Origin: Stygiobacter sp. RIFOXYC2_FULL_38_25
Lineage (GTDB): Bacteria > Bacteroidota > Ignavibacteria > Ignavibacteriales > Melioribacteraceae
Direction: 5' to 3'
NCBI GenBank assembly: GCA_001803165.1
Contig: MHAZ01000001.1
Span: 235,837 to 299,836 of the forward strand
Length of the DNA: 64,000 nucleotides
The notes below the pieces were generated by a model that saw nothing but the letters and a program-made list of their open reading frames with translations, ran no database searches and was not told where the DNA came from. This document shows positions 35,142 through 44,939 of the stretch, piece by piece; the first letter of the stretch is position 1; the number at the start of each line of letters is the position of its first letter. Made by a program: the position numbers and the translations under genes.

Positions 35142-35161
35142 ATGAGTTAACATAATATACA

Positions 35162-36010
35162 TTATGTGTTGTACGTATAAAAACCAATACCGCTTTTTTT
35201 GCCTAAATTACCAGAAGCCACCATTTTCTTCAATAGCGGACATGGTCTGTATTTCGAATCGCTAAAACCACTATAAAGGACTTCCATAATGCTTAGACAA
35301 ACATCTAGACCGATATAATCTGCTAATGCTAGTGGACCCATGGGATGATTCATTCCCAGTTTCATCACTTGATCAATATCCTGAGCAGTTGCGACATTCT
35401 CATACAATGCAAATATGGCTTCATTGATCATTGGCATCAGAATTCTATTAGCAATGAAACCTGGATAGTCATTTACAGCAACTGGCTTCTTCTTTAGTGC
35501 CACTGACAGACTAACAATAGTTGATAAAGTCTCTTCAGATGTTAAATGCCCTTTAATAATTTCAACGAGTTCCATCATAGGAACCGGATTCATAAAATGC
35601 ATACCTATAAACTTATCTGAGTGAGATTTTGGAGCCAATTCTGTAATTGAAATAGATGAAGTATTCGTAGCCAAAATGAAATTAGGATTAAGTAGTGGTA
35701 GTAATTCGTTATAAAGACTAATTTTTGCAAGTTTGTTCTCTACGATTGCTTCAATTACCAAATCCGTACTTTTACTAATGCTAGAAATGAGAGTTTCGGT
35801 CTTAATATTCTGAAGTGTGGACTCTTTTTGTTCGACTGTTATGATATTCTTTTTTATCTGACGATCTAAATTTGAGGATATAGTTTGAATAGCCCTAGCT
35901 AGTATTGTCTCCTCTTTATCAAATAACTGAACTTGGAATCCATTTAACGCGAATACATGTGCTATTCCATTGCCCATCGTCCCAGAGCCAAAAACTGCAA
36001 TATTCTTCAT
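35162..36010 (-). CDS. 3-hydroxyacyl-CoA (3-hydroxybutyryl-CoA) dehydrogenase
   Basis: This 282-residue protein has the Rossmann loop FGSGTMGNGIAH near its start, the catalytic His in GMHFMNPVPMMELVEI, and NDYPGFIANRI with the C-terminal dimer domain (NHPMGPLALADYIGLDV). These are typical of short, single-function 3-hydroxybutyryl-CoA dehydrogenases. It oxidises or reduces 3-hydroxybutyryl-CoA with NAD(P). The thiolase gene directly upstream suggests a butyrate or C4 acyl-CoA route, or short-chain beta-oxidation. Confidence 0.92.
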   Translation of the reverse strand: MKNIAVFGSGTMGNGIAHVFALNGFQVQLFDKEETILARAIQTISSNLDRQIKKNIITVEQKESTLQNIKTETLISSISKSTDLVIEAIVENKLAKISLYNELLPLLNPNFILATNTSSISITELAPKSHSDKFIGMHFMNPVPMMELVEIIKGHLTSEETLSTIVSLSVALKKKPVAVNDYPGFIANRILMPMINEAIFALYENVATAQDIDQVMKLGMNHPMGPLALADYIGLDVCLSIMEVLYSGFSDSKYRPCPLLKKMVASGNLGKKSGIGFYTYNT

Positions 36011-36018
36011 TTTTATCC

Positions 36019-37197
36019 CTATTCATATTTTTTAATTATTAAAGCACTAGCTTCCCCGCCACCAATGCACAAAGAAGCCAAGCCTAATTTTGAATTCCGC
36101 CTCATCATTTCATAGATTAAAGTTGTTAGGATTCTTGCTCCGCTTGCACCTATTGGATGTCCTAAAGCTATTGCGCCTCCATTTACATTAACTTTGGAAT
36201 TATCCAGTCCTAAAATTCTGTTAACTGCTACCGACACGACAGCGAAAGCCTCATTAATTTCAAACAAATCAATATCGTTAAGCTGTAAGTTCGCTTTTTT
36301 AATCACTTTAGTAATTGCATCTGCTGGGGCTGTAGTAAAGTATACCGGAGCTTTTGCTGCTGAAGCTTGAGCCACAATTTCAAATAATGGTGTTAATCCT
36401 AATTCAAAAGCTTTCTCTTCGCTCATTAAAAGCAATGCAGAAGCGCCATCATTAAGTTTAGACGCATTGGCTGCTGTTACTATTCCATCCTTTTCAAATG
36501 CAGGTCTTAGTTCAGAAATCTTATCAAAATTAACTTTGCCGGGCTCTTCGTCAGTATCAATTGTAATTGTCCCCTTCTTTTGAGAAATCGAAATAGGAGT
36601 AATTTCGTCTTTGAATTTTCCAGATTTTATTGCCTCTATCGCATTTTTGTATGACCTTATTGCAAACTCATCTACTTCTGTTCGTGTCATAGCAAAATCT
36701 TTTGCACATACTTCAGCACAGCTTCCCATGTGAATATTATTGTAAACATCCCAGAGACCATCCTTGATCAAAGAATCATAAATGATTCCATTTCCAAGCC
36801 TAAATCCATTTCTAGCATTTGGGACTAAGTATGGAGCGTTTGACATACTTTCCATTCCGCCAGCAATTACAACATCAGCGTCACCGCACATTATTGCTTG
36901 ATTAGCAAGCATCACAGATTTTAAACCACTTCCACACATTTTATTGATAGTTAAACATTCAGTCTTGTCCGGTAATCCAGCAAAAATCGCAGCTTGTCTT
37001 GCCGGAGCTTGCCCGAGACCAGCCGAAATCACATTGCCCATTATGACTTCATCAACAGAAGATGGATTAATCTTAGTGACTTCTAAAATGTCTTTAATTA
37101 CTTTTGCACCTAAATCTGTTGCTGACAGACTTGAAAGTACGCCTTGAAAGGAACCAATTGCGGTTCTTTTTGACGCAACAATTACAGTTTTTTTCAT
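36019..37197 (-). CDS. acetyl-CoA C-acetyltransferase (thiolase)
   Basis: This 392-residue thiolase has nucleophile C88 (NKMCGSG), H347 in GGAIALGHPIGASGAR, and C377 in CIGGGEAS, where most thiolases have GGGQG or GGGMG. Length and motif order fit the biosynthetic AtoB/PhaA type. It should condense two acetyl-CoA molecules or cleave acetoacetyl-CoA. It lies eight bases from the dehydrogenase gene and probably shares its transcript. Confidence 0.93.
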   Translation of the reverse strand: MKKTVIVASKRTAIGSFQGVLSSLSATDLGAKVIKDILEVTKINPSSVDEVIMGNVISAGLGQAPARQAAIFAGLPDKTECLTINKMCGSGLKSVMLANQAIMCGDADVVIAGGMESMSNAPYLVPNARNGFRLGNGIIYDSLIKDGLWDVYNNIHMGSCAEVCAKDFAMTRTEVDEFAIRSYKNAIEAIKSGKFKDEITPISISQKKGTITIDTDEEPGKVNFDKISELRPAFEKDGIVTAANASKLNDGASALLLMSEEKAFELGLTPLFEIVAQASAAKAPVYFTTAPADAITKVIKKANLQLNDIDLFEINEAFAVVSVAVNRILGLDNSKVNVNGGAIALGHPIGASGARILTTLIYEMMRRNSKLGLASLCIGGGEASALIIKKYE

Positions 37198-37227
37198 TTT
37201 AAAATCCGAATTTCTGTTTAAGGGGAC

Positions 37228-38058
37228 TTATTCTATCTCAAAAGATAAACAGCACTTAAGTTTATTACATGGACCACTAAGTTTACCCATGTTGGAAAGT
37301 AGGTTCTGATCGTTTGCCAATTGAGTGGTTATTCTCTTGAAGTTGTTAAGAAACGAATAACAGCAGAATTGTCTGCCGCAAGAACCTATTCCACCAATTT
37401 TCTTTGCTTCATCTCTTACACCAATTTGTCTTAATTCAATACGTGTCTTGAACTCTGCAGCTAATTCTTTAGCAAGTTCACGGAAATCAACTCTTCCGTC
37501 GGCTGTATAAAAGAAGAACAATTTTTTACGATCAAACTGGTAATGAATACTTACTAACTTCATTTCTAAGTTAAACTTCTGAACAGAAGCGCGAAATTTT
37601 GGAATAGCTTTTTGTTCATCGCTAATATTCTTACGAGTTCGTTCTAAATCTTCAATTGTTGCTTTTCTTAAAACCTTAGGCAAATCTTCTTTGAAGAGTC
37701 CAATATATTGACGTTTCTTCTTGACTAACTCGCCAATGCCTTTAACTTGAGCTATTTCTAAAGACTCTTCATTGGAAATAACCACAAAATCTTCCGGAAA
37801 TATTGTATTTATTAATTCATCTGGAAATAAAACAAAGTTAGATGGGAGAAGTCCACAACAAGAAATTTCAACAACATTACGGTTATCAACTGGAGTTTTC
37901 TCGAGAAAACCAGATTGAGATATCATACAATGACTCATGTTTTGGCACTTATCATTTATATGTCTGAGAATTATATTTTCGTAAGTTGATTTACAATTAG
38001 AAGAGACTTCTTCGAGCAGAAGTTCTGTTTGCTGGACCGGGAGATCTATATGAGTCAC
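37228..38058 (-). CDS. PSP1 domain protein (RicT/YaaT-like)
   Basis: This protein of about 276 residues carries the PSP1 C-terminal domain with DGRVDFRELAKELAAEF and the cysteine-rich IGSCGRQFCCYSFL and GKLSGPCNKLKCCLSFE, which bind an Fe-S cluster in Bacillus RicT. RicT homologues influence RNA processing and development, but the role here is unknown. The GTG at 38058 is preferred, since AGAGGA sits seven bases upstream. A TTG at 38076 is the alternative. It follows holB, as in many genomes. Confidence 0.88.
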   Translation of the reverse strand: MTHIDLPVQQTELLLEEVSSNCKSTYENIILRHINDKCQNMSHCMISQSGFLEKTPVDNRNVVEISCCGLLPSNFVLFPDELINTIFPEDFVVISNEESLEIAQVKGIGELVKKKRQYIGLFKEDLPKVLRKATIEDLERTRKNISDEQKAIPKFRASVQKFNLEMKLVSIHYQFDRKKLFFFYTADGRVDFRELAKELAAEFKTRIELRQIGVRDEAKKIGGIGSCGRQFCCYSFLNNFKRITTQLANDQNLLSNMGKLSGPCNKLKCCLSFEIE

Positions 38059-38059
38059 T

Positions 38060-39175
38060 TTAATTCCTCTTAACAACAGATGCTAGTTCAAATATAAGGT
38101 TCAGAAATAAGACATTCAAGTTCATATTTCTCGAAAAGCAAGATTCTAAATATTCCAAGTTTGAAAAAGGAACTTCAATATTGCTATCGAAAAATTTAGA
38201 ATTAAATTTTTCGATTGTTTCCCGCGAGTCTTCAAAAGCTAATTCATCTACCGATTTTCTGTGCCGAACAACATCATTTAGCCAAGTTTTAATCATTTTT
38301 AACAAGAAAAGTATTGCATCATCCGGTTGATTTTTTGAAAAATTCAATATCTCGCTTAGAGCGGATTGATATTTCCTTGCAAATGCATAACGCAAAACAG
38401 AAATAGTTTTCTGTTGAATGGCTTCAAAATCATAACCAATTAATTGAATGGCTTGAGTTACAGAACCATCTGAGAAATTTGAGACCTTCTTAGCTATTTG
38501 GCTTTCAATACTAAAATTGTTTATCAGTATTTGTCGCACTGCATCTTTCGAAAGCGGCTCAAAAATAATTTCTCGGCAACGAGACACAATGGTTGGAAGC
38601 AGTTTTTCTTTTTGCGAAGTGAGCAGAATAAAAATTATTCCAAGCGGCGGCTCTTCCAGGCTTTTTAACAATGCATTTTGAGCTTGGTCGTTCATAAATT
38701 CGGAATCTAAAATAATAACGAAACGGAAGCCTGAACTATCTGAAGTTAGAGATATAAATTTTTTAATTTCTCTAATGCTGCTGATTTTTATTGTGTTTGC
38801 ATTTTCAATAGCAATCTTATAGTAGGGATTTTTTGCTTTTTTCTGAAGTTCACCCTTTAAGTCTTCAATAACTTCTTTAGGTAATTTCTCTATACCAGAA
38901 TCTTCGGAAGTCTCTCCTTTGCCTCGAGGTAATGGCATAATCAACTTAATGTAAGGCTCTTGTAATTCATCAATCCTTTGAGAGAGAGAGTTGTTGTTAG
39001 CGCCAGATATTAATTCATTAATGCTTTTGGCAAACTGAATAGCAGTATTAAACTTACCAACCCCCTCTTGCCCGGAAAAAATAAAGGCGTGTGGTACACG
39101 CCTTGAATTGGAAATCTTTTGTAGCTGTTCTTTAGCTTTATTTTGCTCGTAGACAAAATTCCAATAATTGTTCAT
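38060..39175 (-). CDS. holB: DNA polymerase III delta-prime subunit
   Basis: This 371-residue clamp-loader protein has HAFIFSGQEGVGKFN (a P-loop whose usual Thr is Phe, in keeping with an ATPase-inactive delta-prime), the segment LLKSLEEPPLGIIFILLT, and IVSRCREIIF. The zinc-finger cysteines seen in E. coli delta-prime are not evident. It loads the sliding clamp together with DnaX. Its 3' end runs up to the PSP1 gene, a common arrangement. Confidence 0.9.
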   Translation of the reverse strand: MNNYWNFVYEQNKAKEQLQKISNSRRVPHAFIFSGQEGVGKFNTAIQFAKSINELISGANNNSLSQRIDELQEPYIKLIMPLPRGKGETSEDSGIEKLPKEVIEDLKGELQKKAKNPYYKIAIENANTIKISSIREIKKFISLTSDSSGFRFVIILDSEFMNDQAQNALLKSLEEPPLGIIFILLTSQKEKLLPTIVSRCREIIFEPLSKDAVRQILINNFSIESQIAKKVSNFSDGSVTQAIQLIGYDFEAIQQKTISVLRYAFARKYQSALSEILNFSKNQPDDAILFLLKMIKTWLNDVVRHRKSVDELAFEDSRETIEKFNSKFFDSNIEVPFSNLEYLESCFSRNMNLNVLFLNLIFELASVVKRN

Positions 39176-39183
39176 TGTTTTTA

Positions 39184-39414
39184 CTACGACTTAAATTCAT
39201 CATCGTCGTTATAGAAGAAATCTTCATCACTAGGATAGTCTGGCCAGATGTCTTCAATAGATTCATAAGGTTCATCAGAATCTTCTAATTCTTGCAGATT
39301 CTCAACTACTTCTAATGGAGCGCCAATTCTTTCCGCGTAATCCATTAACTCTTCTTTTGTTGCCGGCCAAGGAGCGTCATCAAGATAAGATGCTAATTCG
39401 ACGGTCCAAATCAT
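39184..39414 (-). CDS. DUF2795 family small acidic protein
   Basis: This 76-residue protein opens with WTVELASYLDDAPWPATKEELMDYAERIGAP, the DUF2795 pattern, and ends in a very acidic tail (DEDFFYNDDDEFKS). It is found widely in Bacteroidota and Chlorobiota, and its function is unknown. A strong AAAGGAG site lies upstream of the ATG. Confidence 0.85.
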   Translation of the reverse strand: MIWTVELASYLDDAPWPATKEELMDYAERIGAPLEVVENLQELEDSDEPYESIEDIWPDYPSDEDFFYNDDDEFKS

Positions 39415-39441
39415 AAAAGGAACTCCTTTTTGTTTAAATTG

Positions 39442-40365
39442 TTATTTTTTTGCAACTTCAAAAATTTTAACATCATCATAAATAAAATTTATCGGATCCA
39501 GCGTAACGCCATTATGTTGAACTTCATAATGTAAATGGGGACCAGAAGATAATCTTCCGGAGTTTCCTGAATAAGCAATCAATTCTCCGCGGCTGATCTT
39601 CTGACCTTGTTTTACTTTAGTATTTTCTAAGTGAGCAAATAGTGTTTTATATCCAAAGCCATGAGAAATTTCAACTGTTAAACCATAACCTCCCTTCCAG
39701 CCAACACTTTCAACAACTCCTCCGCCAGGTGCATAAACTTTTGTTCCAACATCAGTTATGATATCAATTCCGTTATGCATTCTTGAGAATTTTAATATCG
39801 GGTGGAAGCGCATACCAAAATCATCCGAGATTGTTCCTTCGCAAGGTCTTATGGCAGGAATAACATCAAAGAGTGATTCGTTTTGCTTTAGAGTGTAAGT
39901 AATTTCTGAGTAGTTATTTTTTTCTAATTTAACTTTGAGGGAGACTTGATCAACGTAGCTATTTACATCTTTTAGAAATGAGCTGATTTTGCCGGCGCTA
40001 AACGATTCAATCGGCTCAAACACGCTACCACCAATGCCAAAGTTAATTTCATTTTGTTTTGGTTCAAGATTAGCTTTTAGGCGTAAGTCTTTGCTTTGTT
40101 CGTTGAGGCGTGTAACGGTTTCATCTAACTGCTGATATCTTTCTACTAATTGTTCAAATTTTTCTTTCAGAAGTTTATTACTGTTTTTAAGCGATTTCAC
40201 TTCCGAGTCCGGATTGATGAATTCGTTGAAAACAAGAAAACTTCCGAAGACAAAGAAGGATGCAAGAACCGCAAAAAATGCTACAAGGAACACAAATTTC
40301 TTGTAGAAATTGCGAATCTCGACAAACTTCAACTTCGATTTAGAAAAATAATAGAATTTTTTCAT
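39442..40365 (-). CDS. M23 family peptidoglycan endopeptidase
   Basis: This 307-residue protein has one N-terminal membrane helix (about 25-48), a coiled coil (about 55-95), a linker, and a LytM domain with metal ligands in MHNGID and HLHYEV. It is anchored in the inner membrane with the peptidase in the periplasm. Such proteins cut peptide cross-links or, if inactive, activate amidases. Here both ligand motifs are intact, so it should be an active zinc enzyme. Confidence 0.92.
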   Translation of the reverse strand: MKKFYYFSKSKLKFVEIRNFYKKFVFLVAFFAVLASFFVFGSFLVFNEFINPDSEVKSLKNSNKLLKEKFEQLVERYQQLDETVTRLNEQSKDLRLKANLEPKQNEINFGIGGSVFEPIESFSAGKISSFLKDVNSYVDQVSLKVKLEKNNYSEITYTLKQNESLFDVIPAIRPCEGTISDDFGMRFHPILKFSRMHNGIDIITDVGTKVYAPGGGVVESVGWKGGYGLTVEISHGFGYKTLFAHLENTKVKQGQKISRGELIAYSGNSGRLSSGPHLHYEVQHNGVTLDPINFIYDDVKIFEVAKK

Positions 40366-40431
40366 AGCTTTTTAGAGGTGCGAAGATAACAAATCACTAA
40401 AATCGTGTCAAGGATTTATTAATCTCATTTC

Positions 40432-41442
40432 TTATTCAAAATCGTGCTCAAAATAGTTGACCGATCTATTCAAACTATTCGTTTTCTGCTGAATTTTGCT
40501 GGTTATACGCTCTTGCAGCACTTTTGCCGCATCATAACCATAATGTTTCAGAAGATAATTTAAAGCAATTATTTCTGAAACTACCGTTATATTCTTGCCC
40601 GGTAAGATTGGAAGTTTTATTAGCGGCATTTCAACATCCATAACATTAATTGAGTCTGTATCTAACCCTGTCCGGGTGTAATCTGATTCAGTATCCCAGA
40701 TTTCGAGTTCTATGATTACTTCCAAGCGCTTTTGGTAACGGATAGCGCGAACGCCAAACATACTTCTTATGTCTATGATTCCGATTCCTCGAATTTCCAT
40801 GAAGTGCTTAACTAATTCGGTACCGGAGCCCATCAAAATTCCTTCCCCCTTCTTAGTAAGGATAACAACATCATCAGCTACTAAGCGATGACCACGTTCT
40901 ACTAAATCCAAAGCAACTTCACTTTTCCCTATTCCGGACTTTCCAACAAATAACATTCCTACGCCATAAACATCTACAAAGGAACCGTGTATGGAAAGGC
41001 GCGGAGAGAACTGATCGTCTAAAAAGTCGGAAACAAGGTAAGCCAATTTTGTTGTTTCGTAAGGGGAAACGAAAATCGGAACTTCATACTGGTTTGCCAA
41101 ACTAAGCATTTCAGCAGGCACGTGATTATCATTAGTAATCATCACGCAAGGGATTGCAAATTTAAAAATTCTTTCCAAAGACTTAACTCTCTCATCAAAA
41201 GTTAAGTCTTCTAAATACTTCATCTCCGTATTGCCAAAAACTTGTACTCTGCTAAATGAAAACAAGTCCAAGAAACCGGCTAAAGGTAAACCCGGTCTGT
41301 GCAAGTTCTGTTCGAAAATCCTTCTCGAAAGACTTATTTGTTCATTTACATGTCTAAGTTTGAACTTCTCCTTGGTATTGTTGAAAAAGAATTCAACAGA
41401 GATACTTTCTTTCTTGGATATATTTTTTTCATCAATCTTCAT
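40432..41442 (-). CDS. hprK: HPr kinase/phosphorylase
   Basis: This 336-residue protein has the HprK N-terminal domain and a C-terminal kinase domain with Walker A GKSGIGKSE, followed by the RGHRLVADD acidic segment and the signature MEIRGIGIIDI. It phosphorylates and dephosphorylates HPr or an HPr-like protein on Ser in carbon control. No HPr or PTS enzyme is encoded in this window. It overlaps the HPF gene by 11 bases, an arrangement that recalls rpoN-hpf-ptsN loci. Confidence 0.94.
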   Translation of the reverse strand: MKIDEKNISKKESISVEFFFNNTKEKFKLRHVNEQISLSRRIFEQNLHRPGLPLAGFLDLFSFSRVQVFGNTEMKYLEDLTFDERVKSLERIFKFAIPCVMITNDNHVPAEMLSLANQYEVPIFVSPYETTKLAYLVSDFLDDQFSPRLSIHGSFVDVYGVGMLFVGKSGIGKSEVALDLVERGHRLVADDVVILTKKGEGILMGSGTELVKHFMEIRGIGIIDIRSMFGVRAIRYQKRLEVIIELEIWDTESDYTRTGLDTDSINVMDVEMPLIKLPILPGKNITVVSEIIALNYLLKHYGYDAAKVLQERITSKIQQKTNSLNRSVNYFEHDFE

Positions 41443-41764
41443 CTACAGCTACCTTTGGTTCGGCTTTCTTTCTAACAATTCTTTTAGTTTTTACTTTGAC
41501 GAGTTGCTTTACAATCTTATCTACAGCCATCAAAATAGATTTTTCAAACTCATCACTTGATACAGAAACTGTAATAGTATGACCTGGCAATTTGGTAATA
41601 ATCTCCGCTGTTTTGATGCTGTCTTTGTTATGTGTAAAACTTAAAACCACATTACAATCCATAATCTTGTCGTTAAATCTTTCAAACGATTTAACTTCTC
41701 CTTTGATGAGATCCTTTAGAGAATCTTTTGCTTTGAACTTACGGGATGTTATTCTGATATTCAT
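41432..41764 (-). CDS. hpf: ribosome hibernation-promoting factor (HPF/RaiA family)
   Basis: This 110-residue protein has the beta-alpha-beta-beta-beta-alpha fold: INIRITSRKFKAKDSLKDLI-type start, MDCNVVLSFTH, and FEKSILMAVDKIVKQLVK with a basic tail. It is the short form, without the dimerisation domain of long HPF. It binds the 30S decoding region in stationary phase. It overlaps hprK by 11 bases and follows the xer gene by 11 bases. Confidence 0.9.
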   Translation of the reverse strand: MNIRITSRKFKAKDSLKDLIKGEVKSFERFNDKIMDCNVVLSFTHNKDSIKTAEIITKLPGHTITVSVSSDEFEKSILMAVDKIVKQLVKVKTKRIVRKKAEPKVAVDED

Positions 41765-41775
41765 AGCTACTCCTT

Positions 41776-42672
41776 TTAGGATTTTGGATGGGCTTTCTTA
41801 TATGATGCTTTTAACCGCTCAATACTTACATGTGTGTATATCTGGGTTGTTGATAAATTTTCGTGACCAAGTATTTCTTTTACCGCCATTATGTCCGCCT
41901 CATTATCAAGCATATGTGTTGCGGCGCTGTGCCGTAAAATATGCGGACTTTTTTTATCAATATCTGAGACTTTACCAATATACTTTTTCACAATAGAATA
42001 TACTTCAAAACGATCAATTCTTTTATTCTCTTTAGATACAAATAGCGGACTGTTATAATTCCGGTCTGCCAAGGTATCAATGTACTCTTTAACAATCACT
42101 TTGGATTTTGAACCAAGCGGTACAATTCTTGTCTTCGAACCTTTTCCAAGTACTCTTACGCTTGAGTTTTGAAAATCCAAACTGCTGATATTCAAGGAAC
42201 ATAATTCCGAGACACGAAACGCACAGCCGTAAAGTAATTCAAAAATCGCCTTAATTCTCTTAGCTTCAAGAACTTCATTTTCTTTACTTATGAAGTTATA
42301 AATTTCCAGAAAAGAATCAAGACTGATTGTTTCCGGCAGCTTTCTCTTGGATTTGGGATTAGGAATTTTTGTGATCGGATTGTTCTCTAAAACTTCGTTT
42401 CTGATGGCAAATTCGAACAATTTTCGAAGTGAAGAAAGTTTTCTCGAAATCGTCGTCTTTTCAACTTCATCCGCGCTAAGTTTCATTACAAACTGGCGGA
42501 TTGTACGTTCCGTAACTTTATCAATCCGGTTAATATCTTTTTCGCCACAAAACAAAATAAACTCGTTAACATCTCGGGTATATGCCTGAACTGTATTATC
42601 GGAAGCGCGGTTAACGCCTGAGAGTTCGGTGAGCATTTCAGCAGCAACGGTTTTTAATTCAAGCTGCTTCAT
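41776..42672 (-). CDS. tyrosine recombinase XerC/XerD
   Basis: This 298-residue protein has an N-terminal SAM-like DNA-binding domain and a catalytic domain with Arg in GCAFRVSEL, Lys in the beta-hairpin (GKGSKTR), HILRHSAATHML, GHENLSTTQ, and nucleophile Y279 (IYTHVS). This is the full R-K-H-R-H-Y set of chromosome dimer resolvases. It lies among housekeeping genes rather than in a mobile element, which supports the Xer role. XerC and XerD cannot be told apart here. Confidence 0.92.
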   Translation of the reverse strand: MKQLELKTVAAEMLTELSGVNRASDNTVQAYTRDVNEFILFCGEKDINRIDKVTERTIRQFVMKLSADEVEKTTISRKLSSLRKLFEFAIRNEVLENNPITKIPNPKSKRKLPETISLDSFLEIYNFISKENEVLEAKRIKAIFELLYGCAFRVSELCSLNISSLDFQNSSVRVLGKGSKTRIVPLGSKSKVIVKEYIDTLADRNYNSPLFVSKENKRIDRFEVYSIVKKYIGKVSDIDKKSPHILRHSAATHMLDNEADIMAVKEILGHENLSTTQIYTHVSIERLKASYKKAHPKS

Positions 42673-42684
42673 TCATTGTCCGGT

Positions 42685-44928
42685 TTAATATTCTTCTTCA
42701 GAAGACTCTATAGGCTCTTCTTGTTCTTCTTCTTTCGGTTTTGGCATCGTCCAGCTTGCATAATCGCAATCGGGATATTTATTACAGCCGTAAAATATTT
42801 TGCCGCGTTTTGTTCTGCGCGTAATTACTTCGCCTTCATTACATTTTGGGCACTTCATACCAAGAGTAATAACTTTTGTGAAATCACAATCCGGATATTT
42901 TTCGCAGCCGATAAATTTGCCGAACTTCCCTTCGCGGTAAACTGTTTTGCTTTCACATTTAGGGCAAGTCTCGCCGGTATATTCCGGTTCATTGCTGCCG
43001 CCGGCAATTTCTTTAAGCGACTTAATGTTCTTGCATTCAGGATAATTATTACAAGCGAAGTACTTTCCAAACCTCCCAATCTTAAGGTCTAATTCCCCGC
43101 CGCATTTTTCGCAAATTATTTTTTCCAGATTAGCTTCAACTTCTTGTAAATCTTTTATGAACGGACCATAGAAATCATTTAGCACACGCAAATACTCAGT
43201 TTCACCATTAGCAATTAAATCAAGTTCATCTTCCATCTGAGCGGTGAAATTCACATTAATGATATCTGGGAAATTTTTAACAAGAACGCCATTTACTTTT
43301 TTACCAAGTGAAGTCGGAATCATTTTTCTATCCTGTTGCTCAACATATCCTCTATCTACAATGGTGCCCATAATCATTGCGTAAGTACTTGGTCTGCCTA
43401 TACCATTATTTTCTAACTCTTTAATAAGAGTACTTTCTGTAAATCTTGCCGGCGGTTTTGTAAAATGTTGATTTGGAGTTAACTCTTTCAAATCCATCTT
43501 TTGGTTGACTTCTAATCCGGCTGGAATTAGCCCGCCACCGTTCTCACCTTTCTCGCCAGTTTCTTCAGTTGTTTCTTCATACAGAACTTGGAATCCATCA
43601 AACAAAATTGTTGTGCCGGAACTGCGGAATGTATATTCATCAGCCGAAATGCTTACTGAAGTGGTCTCAAGACGAGCAGATTCCATCTGGCAAGCAATGA
43701 ATCTTTTCCAAATCAGTTCATAAACTTTGAATTGTGCTTCATCCAAATACTCTTTTACAAATTCCGGAGTGTACTTTAGCGATGTAGGACGTACAGCTTC
43801 GTGAGCATCTTGTACATTTTTTTTATTCTGCTTCTCGTAACTTTTTGGCTTTTCCGGCAAATACTGATTACCATATTTCTCAGCGATAAACGCTCTTGCA
43901 TCATCAACAATTTCTGCGCTTAAACGAGTTGAATCGGTTCTCATATAAGTGATTAAACCGGTTGTGCCTTCGGCGCCCAAATCAATTCCTTCGTAAAGCT
44001 GCTGAGCCAACATCATGGTTCTGCGAGGTCTCATTCTAAGTTTACGGGAAGACTCTACTTGCAGCGAACTTGTTATAAATGGCGGATAAGGATTCTTTCT
44101 GCTTTCCTTTTTGGAAATATCACTGATAGCATAATTATTCTTTGCTTGCAGAATTTCGAGAATCTTCTGAGCAACATCTCCACTTGAAATAGCAAAATTT
44201 GTTTTGAAGAATTCTTCCCAATCTGCCTCTGTCATCTGAGGTTTAGGAGGAAGTTTTATCTGCTTACCGTTAACTTCATAAAGTTTAGCTGTAAGTTCAG
44301 CACCCTTATCTGTTTTGAAAATTGCAACCAGTGACCAATATTCTGTCGCGATGAATTTTTCAATTTCTTCTTCCCTTTCACAGATCAAACGAAGCGCAAC
44401 TGATTGAACTCTGCCTGCGGATAAAGAACTGCCGGAAGAATCTATCACAGCGCGCCATAAGAAAGGACTTACTTTGTAGCCGATTATTCTATCCATTACA
44501 CGGCGTGCACGTTGAGAAATAACTAAATGATCGTCAATCTTAATTGGATTTTTAAGTGCTTCGTTAACTGCTTTCTTGGTGATTTCGTTAAACAAAACGC
44601 GTTCAATTTTCTCGTGCTGCTTTACATCCAAAATATCTACAACATCCTGAGCAATAGCTTCACCTTCACGGTCAGGATCAGTTGCCACGTAAATTTTATC
44701 AGACTTAGCAGCAAGCGAGCGGATTTTTTTAATTACATCGCCTTTACCGCGAATATTAAGCAGTGTTGGAGTAAATCCGTTTTCAACATCAATCCCCAAC
44801 TTTGTTTTTGGCAGGTTTCTTATATGCCCTACAGTTGCTTCCACAACATAATTTTTACCAACGTATTTATTAATCGTCTTCGCTTTGGAAGGAGATTCAA
44901 CAAGAATTAAGTCTTTAGCTTTTGCCAT
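42685..44928 (-). CDS. topA: DNA topoisomerase I
   Basis: This 747-residue type IA topoisomerase has the Toprim start ILVESPSKAKTINKYVG, the acidic DPDREGEA, and the active Tyr in GLITYMRTDSTRLS. It ends with three C4 zinc ribbons (CEKCGG, CPKCES and CPKCNE, each with a downstream C-x-YPxC pair). It relaxes negative supercoils. Order with the downstream smg-like gene resembles other bacteria, where smg and topA are linked. Confidence 0.97.
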   Translation of the reverse strand: MAKAKDLILVESPSKAKTINKYVGKNYVVEATVGHIRNLPKTKLGIDVENGFTPTLLNIRGKGDVIKKIRSLAAKSDKIYVATDPDREGEAIAQDVVDILDVKQHEKIERVLFNEITKKAVNEALKNPIKIDDHLVISQRARRVMDRIIGYKVSPFLWRAVIDSSGSSLSAGRVQSVALRLICEREEEIEKFIATEYWSLVAIFKTDKGAELTAKLYEVNGKQIKLPPKPQMTEADWEEFFKTNFAISSGDVAQKILEILQAKNNYAISDISKKESRKNPYPPFITSSLQVESSRKLRMRPRRTMMLAQQLYEGIDLGAEGTTGLITYMRTDSTRLSAEIVDDARAFIAEKYGNQYLPEKPKSYEKQNKKNVQDAHEAVRPTSLKYTPEFVKEYLDEAQFKVYELIWKRFIACQMESARLETTSVSISADEYTFRSSGTTILFDGFQVLYEETTEETGEKGENGGGLIPAGLEVNQKMDLKELTPNQHFTKPPARFTESTLIKELENNGIGRPSTYAMIMGTIVDRGYVEQQDRKMIPTSLGKKVNGVLVKNFPDIINVNFTAQMEDELDLIANGETEYLRVLNDFYGPFIKDLQEVEANLEKIICEKCGGELDLKIGRFGKYFACNNYPECKNIKSLKEIAGGSNEPEYTGETCPKCESKTVYREGKFGKFIGCEKYPDCDFTKVITLGMKCPKCNEGEVITRRTKRGKIFYGCNKYPDCDYASWTMPKPKEEEQEEPIESSEEEY

Positions 44929-44939
44929 TAAATGCCTTT

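Noticed and set aside
41776..42672. Tyrosine recombinase as the integrase of a mobile element
   Set aside because: It is embedded in housekeeping genes (hpf, topA), has Xer-like length and motifs, and no attachment repeats or cargo genes flank it.
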